Positions 26,431 to 36,741 of a DNA stretch of 64,000 nucleotides are shown piece after piece (the stretch's first letter is position 1; the number at the start of each line of letters is the position of its first letter). The DNA is taken from contig NZ_NWBQ01000005.1 in the NCBI RefSeq assembly GCF_002837135.1, positions 17,129-81,128 of the forward strand, given 5' to 3'. The translations under genes were made by a program, and so were the position numbers. The notes below the pieces were generated by a model. It was not told the origin of the DNA and searched no databases. It saw only the letters and a list, made by a program, of their open reading frames with translations. The DNA comes from Macromonas bipunctata (GTDB taxonomy: Bacteria; Pseudomonadota; Gammaproteobacteria; Burkholderiales; Burkholderiaceae_C).

Positions 26431-29281
26431 ATGCCACAGCAACACCGCAGTCTTTTTAGAACCCTTTTTCTTCGTGCCACCTTTGTTGCGCTGGGCTGCG
26501 TGGGGCTGATTGCCTTGGGCGTGTACCTGGTGGTGATTCGGCTCGAAGCCCAAAACGCCACCGAACAGGCCGCCAGCGCCGCGTTCAAGAGCCTAGACCA
26601 ACAGTTGGCCACCAAAGAATCTGCGGTGGTGGCCACCAGCACCGCACTGGCACGCGACCGTCGGATTCAACAAGGTTTGCTCACGCGCAACCGCGCGCCG
26701 CTGTTGGAAGTCGTCACAGATTTGCAAAAAGATTTTGCCGAAGTCACGTCGTACAAACACGTGCGCGCCCAAGTCATCAACGCCGATTTTGAGATCGTGG
26801 CCCGCTCTTGGGACCCTGCTTTTTTTGGGGCCAAAGCGCCCCACCCGCTGGGCCCCATTGTGGCCCAAACGCGCACCGCCCACGCCCACTTTGGGGTGGG
26901 CAACGCGGGCGCGGGCATTGTGGGCTTTGCACCCGTGCTGCACCAAGGCCAATTGCTGGGTTTGATCTCGGTCACGCAAGGCGTGCGCTCGGTGGTGCAA
27001 GACCTCCAGCGGCAATCGGTGGGCTGGGTGATGGTGATTGACGAAGCGCGGCTGCGCGCGCGCACACAAGGTGCGTTGCCCGCCGTCTTCCAGCGCAACC
27101 CCCGCATTCAGGATGGCCAACTGCTGGCACACGCCGAATGGTTCGAGGCCGCCGACGTGGCCTTTGTGCGCCAACACTGGAACACCATCGCCCAACTCTC
27201 GCAACCCGTGCTGCTGGGGCAGCGGCTGGTCACCGTGCGCGATATCCACGACGAGAGCGGCACCACCATTGGTAAAAACATTTTGCTGGTGGATGCCGGG
27301 CCCACCAACGCCGTGATTGCCAAGTACGAAGCCAAAATCTGGCTCATGATGCTGGGCAGCGCCTGCCTGATACTGCTGATGGCGGCCATCATTTTGTGGG
27401 ACGTGAAACGGCTCATCATGGTGCCGCTGCAATCCATGCTGACCAGCATCCGGCTGGCCACCAGCTTGCAACGCTTTGATGTGCCGGTGGAAGTGGGACA
27501 AGCCGACGAAATTGGCGAGCTGCAACACAGCTTCAACAACCTGTTGTGCAGCCTGCGTGCTGCGTTGGACGATGCCAATCAAGCCGTGACCGACGTGGCA
27601 CAAGGGGATTTTTCGGCACGGATGAGCGGCACCTACTTGGGCAGTTTGCGCGAACTGCAATCCGGCATCAACGCGGGCATTGAGGACTTGCGCAAGGCCC
27701 ACACCTCGCTGGTGGAAGCCAACAACGCCAAGAGCATGTTTTTGGCCAACATGAGCCACGAAATCCGCACGCCCATGAACGCCATCATTGGCATGAGCTA
27801 CCTCGCGCTGCAAACCCCGCTCAACGAGGAACAGTGCGAATACGTCAAACGCATCCACTCGGCGGGCAACTCGCTGCTGCGCATCATCAACGACATTCTG
27901 GACTTCTCCAAGATTGAGGCGGGCAAACTGGAGCTGGAGCGCGTGCCGTTCCGGCTGGAAGACGTGCTGTCCAACTCGCTGGTGATGGTGCGCAAGCAAG
28001 CCGCCGACAAAGGGCTGGAGCTGCTGTTGGACATGCCCGATGCCCAATTGGTCAACGAACAAGCGGTGTTTTTGGGCGACGGCCTGCGGCTGGAACAAAT
28101 CCTCATCAACCTGTTGAGCAACGCCGTCAAGTTCACCACCACGGGGGGCGTGGTGGTGTCGGTGCGCAGCACCACCACACCCGGCGCAAACCCCGTGGGC
28201 ATCGCCTTTACGGTCGAGGATTCCGGCATCGGCATGAGCGCCGAACAAATGGCCGGACTGTTCCAAGAGTTTACGCAAGCCGATGGCTCCACCACACGCC
28301 GCTTTGGCGGCACCGGGCTGGGCCTGGCCATCACCAAACGGCTGGTGGGCATGATGGGCGGCCACATCGATGTCCACAGCGAAGTGGGCAAAGGCACACG
28401 CTTCACGTTCGAGCTGGACTTTGAGCCAGTGCCCCCCCAGCGCCGGCACCCACAGCGGCGCGCCAGGCCTGCCGCAGCCTGTGGCCTCGTCCACTTGCTT
28501 GGTGGTGGACGACAACGAAGACGCGGCCCGCGTGCTGGCGGGCATGCTGGGCAGCATGGGATTGCAGGTGCAATGGGTCACATCGGCCCAAGCGGCGCTG
28601 CAAACCCTGCACAGTGGTGCGCGCTTTGACCTGCTGTTTGTGGACTGGGTGATGCCCGGCACCGATGGCGAGGCGTTTGTGCGCGACATCCGCCGCTTGC
28701 CGCAACTGGCGGCCACGTCGGTGGTGATTGTGTCGGCGCACGACATGGCCGGCCTGCAACACATGGCCGAGGGCTTGGGCGTGCAGCGCGTATTGACCAA
28801 ACCCGTGCTGCCCGAGCACATCCGCTCCATCTTCAAAAACCGCCAGCCGACCCCGGTACCCACGCCTGCCGCATCCCCCACGTCCGACGACACCGCCCGG
28901 CTGGCCGGCATGCGCGTGCTGCTGGTGGAGGACAACATGGTCAACCAACTGCTGGCACGCAAACTGCTGGAAGCCAAAAAAATACAGGTCGATGTGGCCG
29001 CCGACGGCCAGCAGGCGTTGGACAAACTGCACGCCCACGCGCCCGACCACTACCACCTGGTGCTGATGGACATGCAAATGCCCGTGATGGACGGCTACAC
29101 CGCCACCCAGCGCCTGCGCACCCAACCGCAGTTTGAGCAACTGCCCATCGTCGCCCTGACCGCACACGCCATGGTGGAAGAAGCCGAACGCTGCAAAGCC
29201 TTGGGCATGAACGAGCACCTGAGCAAACCCATCCACCCGGAAAAGCTGTACCAGATGCTGCTGCGCTACGCACCAGCCTGA
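26431..29281 (+). pseudogene. Hybrid sensor histidine kinase with two receiver domains, frameshifted at a C7 tract
   Basis: Two frames together encode one recognisable protein of 949 residues. The first frame holds an N-terminal membrane helix (about 12-35), a ~270-residue periplasmic sensor, a second helix, HAMP, HisKA with His443 in NMSHEIRTP, and HATPase with NLLSNAVKF and GTGLGLAI. The second frame continues at about 28433 with receiver 1 (VVDDNED; Asp in FVDWVMPG at 28643-28645) and receiver 2 (LVEDNMVNQ; Asp in LMDMQMPVMDG at 29069-29071). The frames meet in CCCCCCC at 28432-28438, and one C fewer would restore the fusion. As read, the kinase ends in 60-70 unrelated residues at 28629 and the receivers have no good start. 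Base-calling error is most likely. Real loss or slippage is possible. The signal is unknown. Confidence 0.85.
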
Positions 29282-29333
29282 AGATTTGCCCCCGCACTGC
29301 CACCGTTTGGCCCACTTGCCGGACAATCGGCGC

Positions 29334-30716
29334 ATGACGACCCTCAAAGCCCCTGAACTGCTGTTACCCGCTGGCTCGCTGGACAAAATGCGCGCCGCTT
29401 ACGACTTTGGTGCCGATGCGATTTACGCCGGCCAGCCCCGCTACTCCTTGCGCGCCCGCAACAACGAATTCCGGCTCGAACAGATTGAAATCGGCATCAA
29501 CGAAGCCCACGCGCGGGGCAAAAAATTCTTCGTCACGAGCAACCTGCTGCCGCACAACGACAAGGTGCGCACCTACCTGCGCGACATCGAACCCGTCATC
29601 GCCATGAAGCCCGACGCGCTCATCATGGCCGACCCCGGCCTCATCATGATGGTGCGCGAGAAATACCCCGAAGTGGCCATCCACCTCTCGGTGCAGGCCA
29701 ACACCGTCAACTGGGCAGCGGTCAAGTTCTGGCAAAAGGTGGGCGTGACCCGCATCATTTTGAGCCGCGAACTGAGCCTGGACGAAATCGAGAAAATCCG
29801 CCAAGAATGCCCCGACATGGAGCTGGAAGTGTTCGTCCACGGGGCGCTGTGCATTGCGTACTCGGGGCGCTGCCTGTTGAGCGGCTACTTCAACCGCCGC
29901 GACCCCAACCAAGGCACCTGCACCAACGCCTGCCGTTGGGACTACAAAACCCAACCCACCGCCACCGACCCCAACACCGGCGAAGCCATTCCTGTGGCAA
30001 TGGAGCAAGGCTTCAACTTCAACCAGGCGCAAGAGGAAGCCGAACAATCCTTTGCCGCCTGCGGCGGCGGCCAGCGCCACCCTAAGGCCGATCAGGTGTA
30101 CCTGATCGAAGAAGCGGGCCGACCGGGGCAGCTCATGCCCATCATGGAAGACGAGCACGGCACCTACATCATGAACAGCAAAGACTTGCGCGCCATTGAG
30201 CACGTGCAACGTCTGGCCGAAATTGGTGTCGATTCGCTCAAGATCGAGGGCCGCACCAAGAGCCTGTACTACGTGGCGCGCACGGCGCAAATCTACCGCC
30301 AGGCCATTGACGACGCAGTAGCGGGCCGCCCGTTCAACCCCCGGCTCATCACCGAGCTGGAAGGGCTGGCCAACCGAGGCTACACCAGTGGCTTTCTGGA
30401 ACGCCGCCCCAGCCAGGACTACCAAAACTACGAAACCGGCCATTCATTGGTGGGCCACAGCCACTACGTGGGCGACGTACACGCCATCCAAGACGGCTGG
30501 GCAGAGGTGGAAGTCAAAAACAAGTTCTCGGTTGGCGACCAGCTTCAAGTCATCCACCCCAGCGGCAACCAAATCATCACGCTGGAACAGATGCAAAAAC
30601 TCGATGGCGAAGCCGTCACCGTGGCACCAGGCAGCCCGCTCAAGGTGCGTATCCCGCTGCCCGAACAGTACCAAGGTGCGCTGCTGGCGCGCATCCTGCC
30701 CGTGGCCGGTGCCTGA
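29334..30716 (+). CDS. trhP: tRNA 5-hydroxyuridine modification protein, U32 peptidase family
   Basis: A 460-residue member of the U32 family, equivalent to E. coli YegQ/TrhP. TrhP is needed for prephenate-dependent hydroxylation of U34 in several tRNAs. It has the N-terminal ELLLPAGSLDKMRAAYDFGADAIY, and the U32 signature with conserved cysteines in VFVHGALCIAYSGRCLLSGYF and QGTCTNACRW, which probably bind iron-sulfur. The C-terminal beta domain is present. The ATG at 29334 is the first good start, 52 bp after the kinase reading frame. The aminotransferase follows by 60 bp. Confidence 0.92.
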   Translation: MTTLKAPELLLPAGSLDKMRAAYDFGADAIYAGQPRYSLRARNNEFRLEQIEIGINEAHARGKKFFVTSNLLPHNDKVRTYLRDIEPVIAMKPDALIMADPGLIMMVREKYPEVAIHLSVQANTVNWAAVKFWQKVGVTRIILSRELSLDEIEKIRQECPDMELEVFVHGALCIAYSGRCLLSGYFNRRDPNQGTCTNACRWDYKTQPTATDPNTGEAIPVAMEQGFNFNQAQEEAEQSFAACGGGQRHPKADQVYLIEEAGRPGQLMPIMEDEHGTYIMNSKDLRAIEHVQRLAEIGVDSLKIEGRTKSLYYVARTAQIYRQAIDDAVAGRPFNPRLITELEGLANRGYTSGFLERRPSQDYQNYETGHSLVGHSHYVGDVHAIQDGWAEVEVKNKFSVGDQLQVIHPSGNQIITLEQMQKLDGEAVTVAPGSPLKVRIPLPEQYQGALLARILPVAGA

Positions 30717-30776
30717 CACCGCGCTGCACCGTTAAAATTGCAACCCCGCTTCTTTCACACACTCACAGGTACCTCC

Positions 30777-31973
30777 ATGTCTCTGTTTTCCGCCGTTGAA
30801 ATGGCCCCCCGCGACCCGATTCTGGGCCTGAACGAGCAATTTGCCGCCGACACCAACCCCAACAAGGTCAACCTGGGCGTGGGCGTGTACTACGACGACA
30901 ACGGCAAGCTGCCGCTGCTGCAATGCGTGCAGCAAGCCGAAGCCACGCTGATGGAAAAGCCCACCGCACGCGGCTACCTGCCCATCGACGGCATTGCGGC
31001 CTACGACAACGGTGTCAAGGCGCTGGTGTTCGGTGCCGACAGCGAGCCGGTGCAGAGTGGCCGTGTGGCCACCGTGCAAGCCATTGGCGGCACCGGTGGC
31101 CTCAAAATTGGTGCCGACTTCCTGAAGAAACTCAGCCCCAACGCCAAGGTGCTGATCTCCGACCCGAGCTGGGAAAACCACCGCGCGCTGTTTGCCAACG
31201 CTGGTTTTGAAGTGGACACCTACGCCTACTACGACGCTGAAAAACGCGGTGTCAACTTTGAAGGCATGCTGGCCAGCCTCAACGCCGCCGAAGCGGGCAC
31301 CATCATCGTGCTGCACGCCTGCTGCCACAACCCGACCGGCTACGACTTGACCCCCGCACAGTGGGATCAGGTGATCGCCGTGATCCAGGCCAAGGGCCTG
31401 ACCCCGTTCCTCGACATGGCCTACCAGGGCTTTGGCTTTGGCATTGCCGAAGACGGTGCCGTGATCGGCAAGTTCGTGGCCGCTGGCCTGACCTTCTTTG
31501 TGTCCACCAGCTTCTCCAAGAGCTTCAGCCTGTACGGCGAGCGCGTGGGTGCCCTGAGCGTGCTGTGCGACAACAAAGAAGAAGCCGCCCGCGTGCTGAG
31601 CCAGCTCAAGATCGTCATCCGCACCAACTACTCCAACCCGCCCACCCACGGTGGTGCTGTGGTGGCCGCTGTGCTGAGCAACCCAGAACTGCGCGCCCTG
31701 TGGGAGCAGGAACTGGGCGGCATGCGCGTGCGCATCAAGGAAATGCGCCAGAAGCTGGTGGATGGCCTCAAGGCCGCTGGCGTGGCGCGCGACATGTCCT
31801 TCATCACCACCCAGATCGGCATGTTCAGCTACTCGGGCCTGACCAAGGATCAGATGGTGCGCCTGCGCAGCGAATTTGGCGTGTACGGCACCGACACCGG
31901 CCGCATGTGCGTGGCCGCGCTCAACAGCAAGAACATCGACTACGTCTGCAAGGCCATCGCCGCCGTGCTGTGA
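30777..31973 (+). CDS. tyrB: Aromatic / aspartate aminotransferase (class I)
   Basis: A 398-residue class I aminotransferase of the AspC/TyrB group. It starts SLFSAVEMAPRDPILGLNEQF, has NPNKVNLGVGVYYDDNGK, and carries the PLP lysine in STSFSKSFSLYGERVG. An Arg that binds the substrate carboxylate is near the C-terminus (YGTDTGRMCVAALN). It moves amino groups between aromatic amino acids or aspartate and 2-oxoglutarate. Sequence alone does not separate TyrB from AspC. A strong terminator follows. Confidence 0.88.
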   Translation: MSLFSAVEMAPRDPILGLNEQFAADTNPNKVNLGVGVYYDDNGKLPLLQCVQQAEATLMEKPTARGYLPIDGIAAYDNGVKALVFGADSEPVQSGRVATVQAIGGTGGLKIGADFLKKLSPNAKVLISDPSWENHRALFANAGFEVDTYAYYDAEKRGVNFEGMLASLNAAEAGTIIVLHACCHNPTGYDLTPAQWDQVIAVIQAKGLTPFLDMAYQGFGFGIAEDGAVIGKFVAAGLTFFVSTSFSKSFSLYGERVGALSVLCDNKEEAARVLSQLKIVIRTNYSNPPTHGGAVVAAVLSNPELRALWEQELGGMRVRIKEMRQKLVDGLKAAGVARDMSFITTQIGMFSYSGLTKDQMVRLRSEFGVYGTDTGRMCVAALNSKNIDYVCKAIAAVL

Positions 31974-32002
31974 CGCCATTGGCTGCACCGCAGCTGATGT
32001 CC

Positions 32003-32029
32003 AAAAGCCGGCTCGTCCGGCTTTTTTTA
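32003..32029 (+). terminator. Rho-independent terminator after the aminotransferase
   Basis: AAAAGCCGG at 32003-32011 pairs with CCGGCTTTT at 32017-32025 around a CTCGT loop, ending in a T run to 32028. Confidence 0.85.
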
Positions 32030-32079
32030 TGGCCCGACATCGACTGGAAATACGGTGTCGGCGCGCCAAACCTGCTATA

Positions 32080-32093
32080 TTGCTGCACTGCAA
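32080..32093. promoter_or_regulatory. Imperfect palindrome ahead of phaZ, candidate PhaR-type site
   Basis: TTGCTGCACTGCAA has TTGC/GCAA ends and inner TGCA. Ten of its 14 positions are symmetric. It overlaps an AT-rich promoter-like stretch (TATATT at 32076-32081, CATAATATT after it), 25 bp before the depolymerase ATG. PHA regulators of the PhaR family are known to prefer TGC-rich sites. The assignment here is inferred only. Confidence 0.35.
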
Positions 32094-32117
32094 CATAATA
32101 TTGAATGAGAGAAAAAC

Positions 32118-33773
32118 ATGCTCTACCAGATCTACGAAACCCAACGCTCGTTGATGGAGCCGTTCTCTGACCTGGCGCAAGCCGTCTCCAAGCTGTACAG
32201 CAACCCGCTGTCGCCGCTGGGCCAGAACCCCTGGGCGCAACGCATTGCCGCCGGCTACGACCTGCTGCACCGCCTGGGCAAGGATTACGAAAAACCCGCC
32301 TTCGACATCCGCACCGTGACGGTGAACGGCGTGGACGTGGCCATCTACGAGCGCGTCGAGATCAACAAGCCGTTCTGCGAGCTGCGCCGCTTCAAGCGCT
32401 TCACCGATGACCCGGCCACCCTGACCCAGCTCAAGGGCCAGCCCGTGGTGCTGATCGTAGCACCGCTGTCGGGCCACTACGCCACGCTGCTGCGCGACAC
32501 CGTGCGCACCATGCTGCGCGACCACAAGGTTTACATCACCGACTGGCGCAACGCGCGCCTGGTGCCGCAGTCCGAGGGCGACTTCCACCTCGACGACTAC
32601 GTCAACTACGTGCAGGACTTCGTGCGCTACCTGCAAGAACGTTACGGCAACTGCCATGTCATCAGCGTGTGCCAACCCACCGTGCCGGTGATGGCCGCCG
32701 TGTCGCTGATGGCCACGCGCGGCGAGAAAACCCCGCTGTCCATGACCATGATGGGCGGCCCGATCGACGCCAGCCGCTCGCCCACCGCCGTCAACACGCT
32801 GGCGGTACACCGCAGCTTCGAGTGGCTCGAGAACAACGTGATCTACCGCGTGCCGAGCAACTTCCCCGGTGCGGGCCGCCGCGTGTACCCCGGCTTCTTG
32901 CAATACGCGGGCTTTGTGGCCATGAACCCCGACCGCCACGCCAACAGCCACTACGACTACTTTCGCGACCTCATCAAGGGCGACAACGAAAGCGCCGACA
33001 GCCACCGCCAGTTCTACGACGAGTACAACGCGGTGCTGGACATGGACGCGCACTACTACCTGGAGACCATCCAGACCGTGTTCCAGGAGTTCAAGCTGGT
33101 CAAGGGCACCTGGGACGTGCGCAGCCCCGACGGCGAGCTGGAGCGCGTGCGTCCGGCCGACATCACCACCACCGCGCTGCTGACGGTGGAAGGGGAACTG
33201 GACGACATCTCGGGCGCAGGCCAGACCGCCGCCGCACACGACATGTGCACCGGCATCCCCGAGGCGCGCCGCCAGCACTACAAGGCCGAAGGCGCGGGCC
33301 ACTACGGCATCTTCAGCGGCCGCCGCTGGCGCGAGATGGTGTACCCGGCGGTCAAGGCCTTCATCTGGAGCCACAACGGCACCGCCCAGCCGACTGCAGC
33401 CGCTGTCACCACACCCGTCGCCACCCCGGCCGTGGCCGAAGCGATGACGGAAGCCGTGATTGCCCCGGCCCCGCTGGCCGCACAAGAGACCACAGCAGCA
33501 CCGGAAAGCGTGGCCGCCGCAGAACCGGAGGCCGCCGTCACCAGCCCGACAGCAGCCGCTGAGGCAGAAACTGTGGCCGAAACGGCTGCGGTAACGCAAG
33601 AAGCCAGCGGCGCCAGCACCGAAGCGCAAGCCACAGCACCACAAGCCGCTGAGGCCACGGCCGCGGCACTCGCTGCTGCGGCGGCACCGGCCAAGCCTGC
33701 CGCTGGCACCGCCCCGGCACGCCGCACGGCGGCCAGCGGCAAGGGCTACGCCGGTCGCCCGGGCCGCCGCTGA
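32118..33773 (+). CDS. phaZ: Intracellular polyhydroxyalkanoate depolymerase with long low-complexity tail
   Basis: 551 residues. The first ~420 match intracellular PhaZ of the C. necator type, which hydrolyses stored PHB granules. The nucleophile is Cys185 in ISVCQPTVP, a Cys in place of the usual Ser. Family segments [23 protein letters not shown] and [13 protein letters not shown] (active His) are present. There is no signal peptide. From about residue 421 the protein continues for ~130 residues made almost wholly of Ala, Thr, Glu, Pro and Val, ending in a basic [17 protein letters not shown]. Usual PhaZ proteins stop near residue 420. The tail may bind the granule, PhaM-like partners or DNA (inferred). 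The RnfB-like gene starts 5 bp later. Confidence 0.92.
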   Translation: MLYQIYETQRSLMEPFSDLAQAVSKLYSNPLSPLGQNPWAQRIAAGYDLLHRLGKDYEKPAFDIRTVTVNGVDVAIYERVEINKPFCELRRFKRFTDDPATLTQLKGQPVVLIVAPLSGHYATLLRDTVRTMLRDHKVYITDWRNARLVPQSEGDFHLDDYVNYVQDFVRYLQERYGNCHVISVCQPTVPVMAAVSLMATRGEKTPLSMTMMGGPIDASRSPTAVNTLAVHRSFEWLENNVIYRVPSNFPGAGRRVYPGFLQYAGFVAMNPDRHANSHYDYFRDLIKGDNESADSHRQFYDEYNAVLDMDAHYYLETIQTVFQEFKLVKGTWDVRSPDGELERVRPADITTTALLTVEGELDDISGAGQTAAAHDMCTGIPEARRQHYKAEGAGHYGIFSGRRWREMVYPAVKAFIWSHNGTAQPTAAAVTTPVATPAVAEAMTEAVIAPAPLAAQETTAAPESVAAAEPEAAVTSPTAAAEAETVAETAAVTQEASGASTEAQATAPQAAEATAAALAAAAAPAKPAAGTAPARRTAASGKGYAGRPGRR

Positions 33774-33778
33774 AGCCC

Positions 33779-34492
33779 ATGGCAGGTGCTGTGCCGGAGG
33801 CTTCCTCCCTCACCGGACTGGCGGCGCAGCTCAACGCTGCGCTGCCGCAAACCCAATGCACCCGCTGCGGCTACCCGGACTGCGCGGCCTACGCGCAGGC
33901 CATCGCCCACGGCGAGGCCGCCATCAACCAGTGCCCACCGGGCGGTGCGCAAGGCGTGCGCAAGCTGGCCGCGCTGACGGGCCAACCCCTGCAAGCCCTC
34001 AACCCCGAACACGGGCAAGAAGCGCCGCGCACACTGGCCGTCATTGATGAGGATTGGTGCATCGGTTGCACCCTGTGCATCAAAGCCTGCCCCACCGACG
34101 CGATTGTGGGCACCCACAAACGCATGCACACCGTCATCGAGCCGTATTGCACCGGCTGCGAACTGTGCATTCCGGTGTGCCCGGTCGATTGCATCCAGCT
34201 GGAGAACGCGAGCGGCACCCAAACCGGCTGGGAAGCGTGGTCGATGCAACAAGCCGACACCGCCCGCGCACGCTACACGTGGCGACAACAGCGTCTGCAA
34301 CGCGAAGCGGTGGAACACCAAGCGCGCCAAGAACGCAAGGCCGAAGACAAACTGGCCCATCTGGCCGAGCACTCCAAGATCACCGACCCGGTGGTGCTGG
34401 ACAAGAAACGCGTGCTGATTGAAGCCGCGCTGGCGCGTTCACGCCAGCAACGGCAAGCCGCCACAACGGCAAGCCCCAGCTCAAGCGCGTAA
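33779..34492 (+). CDS. rsxB: RnfB-like electron-transport protein (4Fe-4S ferredoxin type)
   Basis: 237 residues. The N-terminal [16 protein letters not shown] with a later Cys (NQCPPGG) is the RnfB [4Fe-4S] module. Two classic clusters follow: [18 protein letters not shown] and [19 protein letters not shown]. The RnfB N-terminal membrane helix is missing, and no rnfA, C, D, G or E is nearby. A ~90-residue charged coiled-coil-like C-terminus ([24 protein letters not shown]) is extra. It is probably a soluble ferredoxin-like donor. Its 3' end overlaps that of the convergent P450 by 12 bp. Confidence 0.85.
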   Translation: MAGAVPEASSLTGLAAQLNAALPQTQCTRCGYPDCAAYAQAIAHGEAAINQCPPGGAQGVRKLAALTGQPLQALNPEHGQEAPRTLAVIDEDWCIGCTLCIKACPTDAIVGTHKRMHTVIEPYCTGCELCIPVCPVDCIQLENASGTQTGWEAWSMQQADTARARYTWRQQRLQREAVEHQARQERKAEDKLAHLAEHSKITDPVVLDKKRVLIEAALARSRQQRQAATTASPSSSA

Positions 34493-35677
34493 GCGCAAAG
34501 CGTGCAGCCCCCGGTACACAGGGTTGCCGTTGCGCTGTGGCGCAGCCGCCAGTTGCCAATGGGCGCAACGCTGGGCCAACGCCTTGAACACCGCTTGGGC
34601 CTCCAACTGGGTCAACGCAGCACCAATGCACACGTGCGGGCCACTGCCAAACGACAGCGCGCCCACGTTGCTGCGCGTGATGTCCAGCGTGTCCGGGTCG
34701 GGGTGGCGCTCAGGGTCGCGGTTGGCCGATCCGATCAGCGCCAGCACCAGTTGACCCCGACGCACCGGCTGGCCCGCCAGTTCCACGTCAGTGGCCGCAC
34801 GCCGCCCCGTCCATTGCACCGGGCTGTCAAAGCGCAACAGTTCGCGCACCGCTGGAGCGGCCAGATCGGGTTGCTCGCACAGACGCTGCCACTGGTCGGG
34901 GTGCTTGAGCAAGCTCAACATGCCGTTGCCCAGCAGGTTGCGCGTGGTCTCGTAACCGGCAAACAGCAACATGGCGCATTGGGCCACCAGCTCCGCCCCG
35001 GCTTCAATGCGGCCATCGGCTTGGGCTTGCGCCAGCAGCGTTACCCAGTCGTCGGCAGGCTCGCGCAAACGGCGGGGCAACAGGTCACGCTCAAAGTACG
35101 CGGCCATGTCCAGCAGGCTGCGCTGGGCGGTGCGGGCTTGCTCCAGCGTGGGCTGGGCCGCGCCGATGAAAGCGGCCAAATCTTCGCACCACAGCAAAAA
35201 ATCGTCCTGCAAATCGGCATCCAGCCCCATCAACCGCGCCACCACCTGCGCGGGCAAAGCGCGGGCCATGTGGGCCATGAAGTCGAATTCGCCCTCAATC
35301 GGCACCGCATCGATCAGGCGTTCCACCATCAGCGCCACTTCGGGCTGCAACGCGGCCAGCCGCTCAGGCCGAAACGCCGGTTGCAGCACTTGGCGCAGCC
35401 GCTGGTGGTCGGGCGGATCGCGGAACAGCATGGCGCGCGCAAACAGGCGTTGCAGCGGGGCCAATGTGCGGCGTTCCTCGGCGTTGTCGGTGGTGTCCAT
35501 CACCCAGCCGCCCGTGCGCTGGGCCGACAGACGCGGATCGCGCAACGCAGCCTCCACGTCGGCGTGGCGGGTCAGCACCCACGCGCCGCCAAAAAAGTCG
35601 TCGCGCCAGTGGATGGGCCCCGCCTCGCGCCAGGTGCGGTAGGTGGGGTAAGGGTCGTCCAGGAACTCAGGCGTCAT
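34481..35677 (-). CDS. Cytochrome P450, candidate BioI-like enzyme at the end of the bio genes
   Basis: 398 residues from ATG 35677, a soluble bacterial P450. The oxygen-activation I helix is AGYETTRN, the K helix ExxR is [10 protein letters not shown], and the haem-binding loop is [13 protein letters not shown] with Cys as ligand. It overlaps the bioB stop by 11 bp, so it is translated with the biotin genes. In Bacillus subtilis the operon order is bioW-A-F-D-B-I, and bioI encodes a P450 that cleaves acyl-ACP to pimeloyl-ACP. The same place and strand here suggest the same job. No redox partner or bioC/bioH is in the window, apart from the convergent RnfB-like ferredoxin. An upstream frame to 35713 overlaps bioB more and lacks support. 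Confidence 0.9.
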   Translation of the reverse strand: MTPEFLDDPYPTYRTWREAGPIHWRDDFFGGAWVLTRHADVEAALRDPRLSAQRTGGWVMDTTDNAEERRTLAPLQRLFARAMLFRDPPDHQRLRQVLQPAFRPERLAALQPEVALMVERLIDAVPIEGEFDFMAHMARALPAQVVARLMGLDADLQDDFLLWCEDLAAFIGAAQPTLEQARTAQRSLLDMAAYFERDLLPRRLREPADDWVTLLAQAQADGRIEAGAELVAQCAMLLFAGYETTRNLLGNGMLSLLKHPDQWQRLCEQPDLAAPAVRELLRFDSPVQWTGRRAATDVELAGQPVRRGQLVLALIGSANRDPERHPDPDTLDITRSNVGALSFGSGPHVCIGAALTQLEAQAVFKALAQRCAHWQLAAAPQRNGNPVYRGLHALRLRA

Positions 35678-36728
35678 GGCGCGGGGTGCAGCACGACGAC
35701 GGCGCATCGGCACGCACCGCCGGGCGCTCGCCCTGGGTGTGCAGGCCCAGGCGCTCGAACAGGCGGCGGTCGCGTTCGGCCTGCGGGTTGGTGGTGGTCA
35801 ACAGGCGGTCGCCATAGAAGATGGAGTTGGCACCGGCGGCAAAGCACAAAGCCTGCAGCGCGTCGTCCATCTGCTCACGGCCCGCCGACAGGCGCACCAT
35901 GGTGGTGGGCATGGTGATGCGCGCCACCGCAATGGTGCGCACGAACTCGAACGGGTCGATAGGTTCGGCGTTTTCCAGCGGGGTGCCGGGCACGGCCACC
36001 AGGTTGTTGATTGGCACCGATTCGGGGTACGGATCCAAGTTGGCCAACTGCGCGATCAGACCGGCACGCTGTTCCCGTGTTTCACCCAAGCCCACAATGC
36101 CGCCGCAGCAGACGTTGATGCCCGCATCGCGCACATTGTTCAGGGTATCAAGACGGTCTTGGTAGCTGCGGGTGCTGATGATGCTGCCGTAAAAGTCGGG
36201 GGCGCTGTCAAGGTTGTGGTTGTAGTAATTCAACCCAGCGTCTTTGAGCTGGTGCGCCTGGTCGGCATCGAGCATGCCCAGCGTCATGCAGGTTTCCAGG
36301 CCCAAGGCGCGCACACCTTGCACCATTTCGGTCACGCGCTCCATGTCGCGCTCCTTGGGGCTGCGCCACGCCGCGCCCATGCAAAAGCGTGTGGCACCCT
36401 GGTCTTTGGCGGCTTGGGCGGCTTGCAACACTTCGTCCAACGGCATCAGTTTGCTGGCTTCCACGCCCGCGTCAAAGTGCGACGATTGCGGGCAGTAGCC
36501 GCAGTCTTCGGCGCAACCGCCAGTCTTGATGGACAACAGGGTGGAGAGCTGCACCTCGTTGGGGTTGAAATGCTCACGGTGTACCTGCTGGGCGCGGAAC
36601 AGCAAATCCATGAACGGCAGCTCGAACAAGGCGGCCACATCGGCCACGCTCCAGCGGGCATCGGGCGCTGCCGCAGCGGGCACCGGGCGGCGCAGGGAAC
36701 TCAGGGGAACAGAAGCGACAGTGGTCAT
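35667..36728 (-). CDS. bioB: Biotin synthase
   Basis: A 353-residue radical SAM enzyme that inserts sulfur into dethiobiotin. The cluster motif [14 protein letters not shown] holds the CxxxCxxC cysteines. The [20 protein letters not shown] segment and the [13 protein letters not shown] strand are typical of BioB and contribute to the [2Fe-2S] site. The C-terminus has an extra Cys-Cys pair ([10 protein letters not shown]), which is not a family hallmark. ATG 36728 is chosen, since the frame further upstream runs into bioD. It lies 13 bp after the bioD stop and its stop overlaps the P450 start. Confidence 0.97.
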   Translation of the reverse strand: MTTVASVPLSSLRRPVPAAAAPDARWSVADVAALFELPFMDLLFRAQQVHREHFNPNEVQLSTLLSIKTGGCAEDCGYCPQSSHFDAGVEASKLMPLDEVLQAAQAAKDQGATRFCMGAAWRSPKERDMERVTEMVQGVRALGLETCMTLGMLDADQAHQLKDAGLNYYNHNLDSAPDFYGSIISTRSYQDRLDTLNNVRDAGINVCCGGIVGLGETREQRAGLIAQLANLDPYPESVPINNLVAVPGTPLENAEPIDPFEFVRTIAVARITMPTTMVRLSAGREQMDDALQALCFAAGANSIFYGDRLLTTTNPQAERDRRLFERLGLHTQGERPAVRADAPSSCCTPRHDA

Positions 36729-36741
36729 GGTGTCTTGAAGT

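Noticed and set aside
30732..33644. Long minus-strand open frame opposite tyrB and phaZ
   Set aside because: It crosses a clear terminator and two well-conserved genes, and its own sequence shows no family signature.
33378..33773. PhaZ tail as a frameshift artefact
   Set aside because: The repetitive Ala/Thr/Glu composition is consistent through the tail with no homopolymer break at the usual end, and the frame closes five bases before the next gene.
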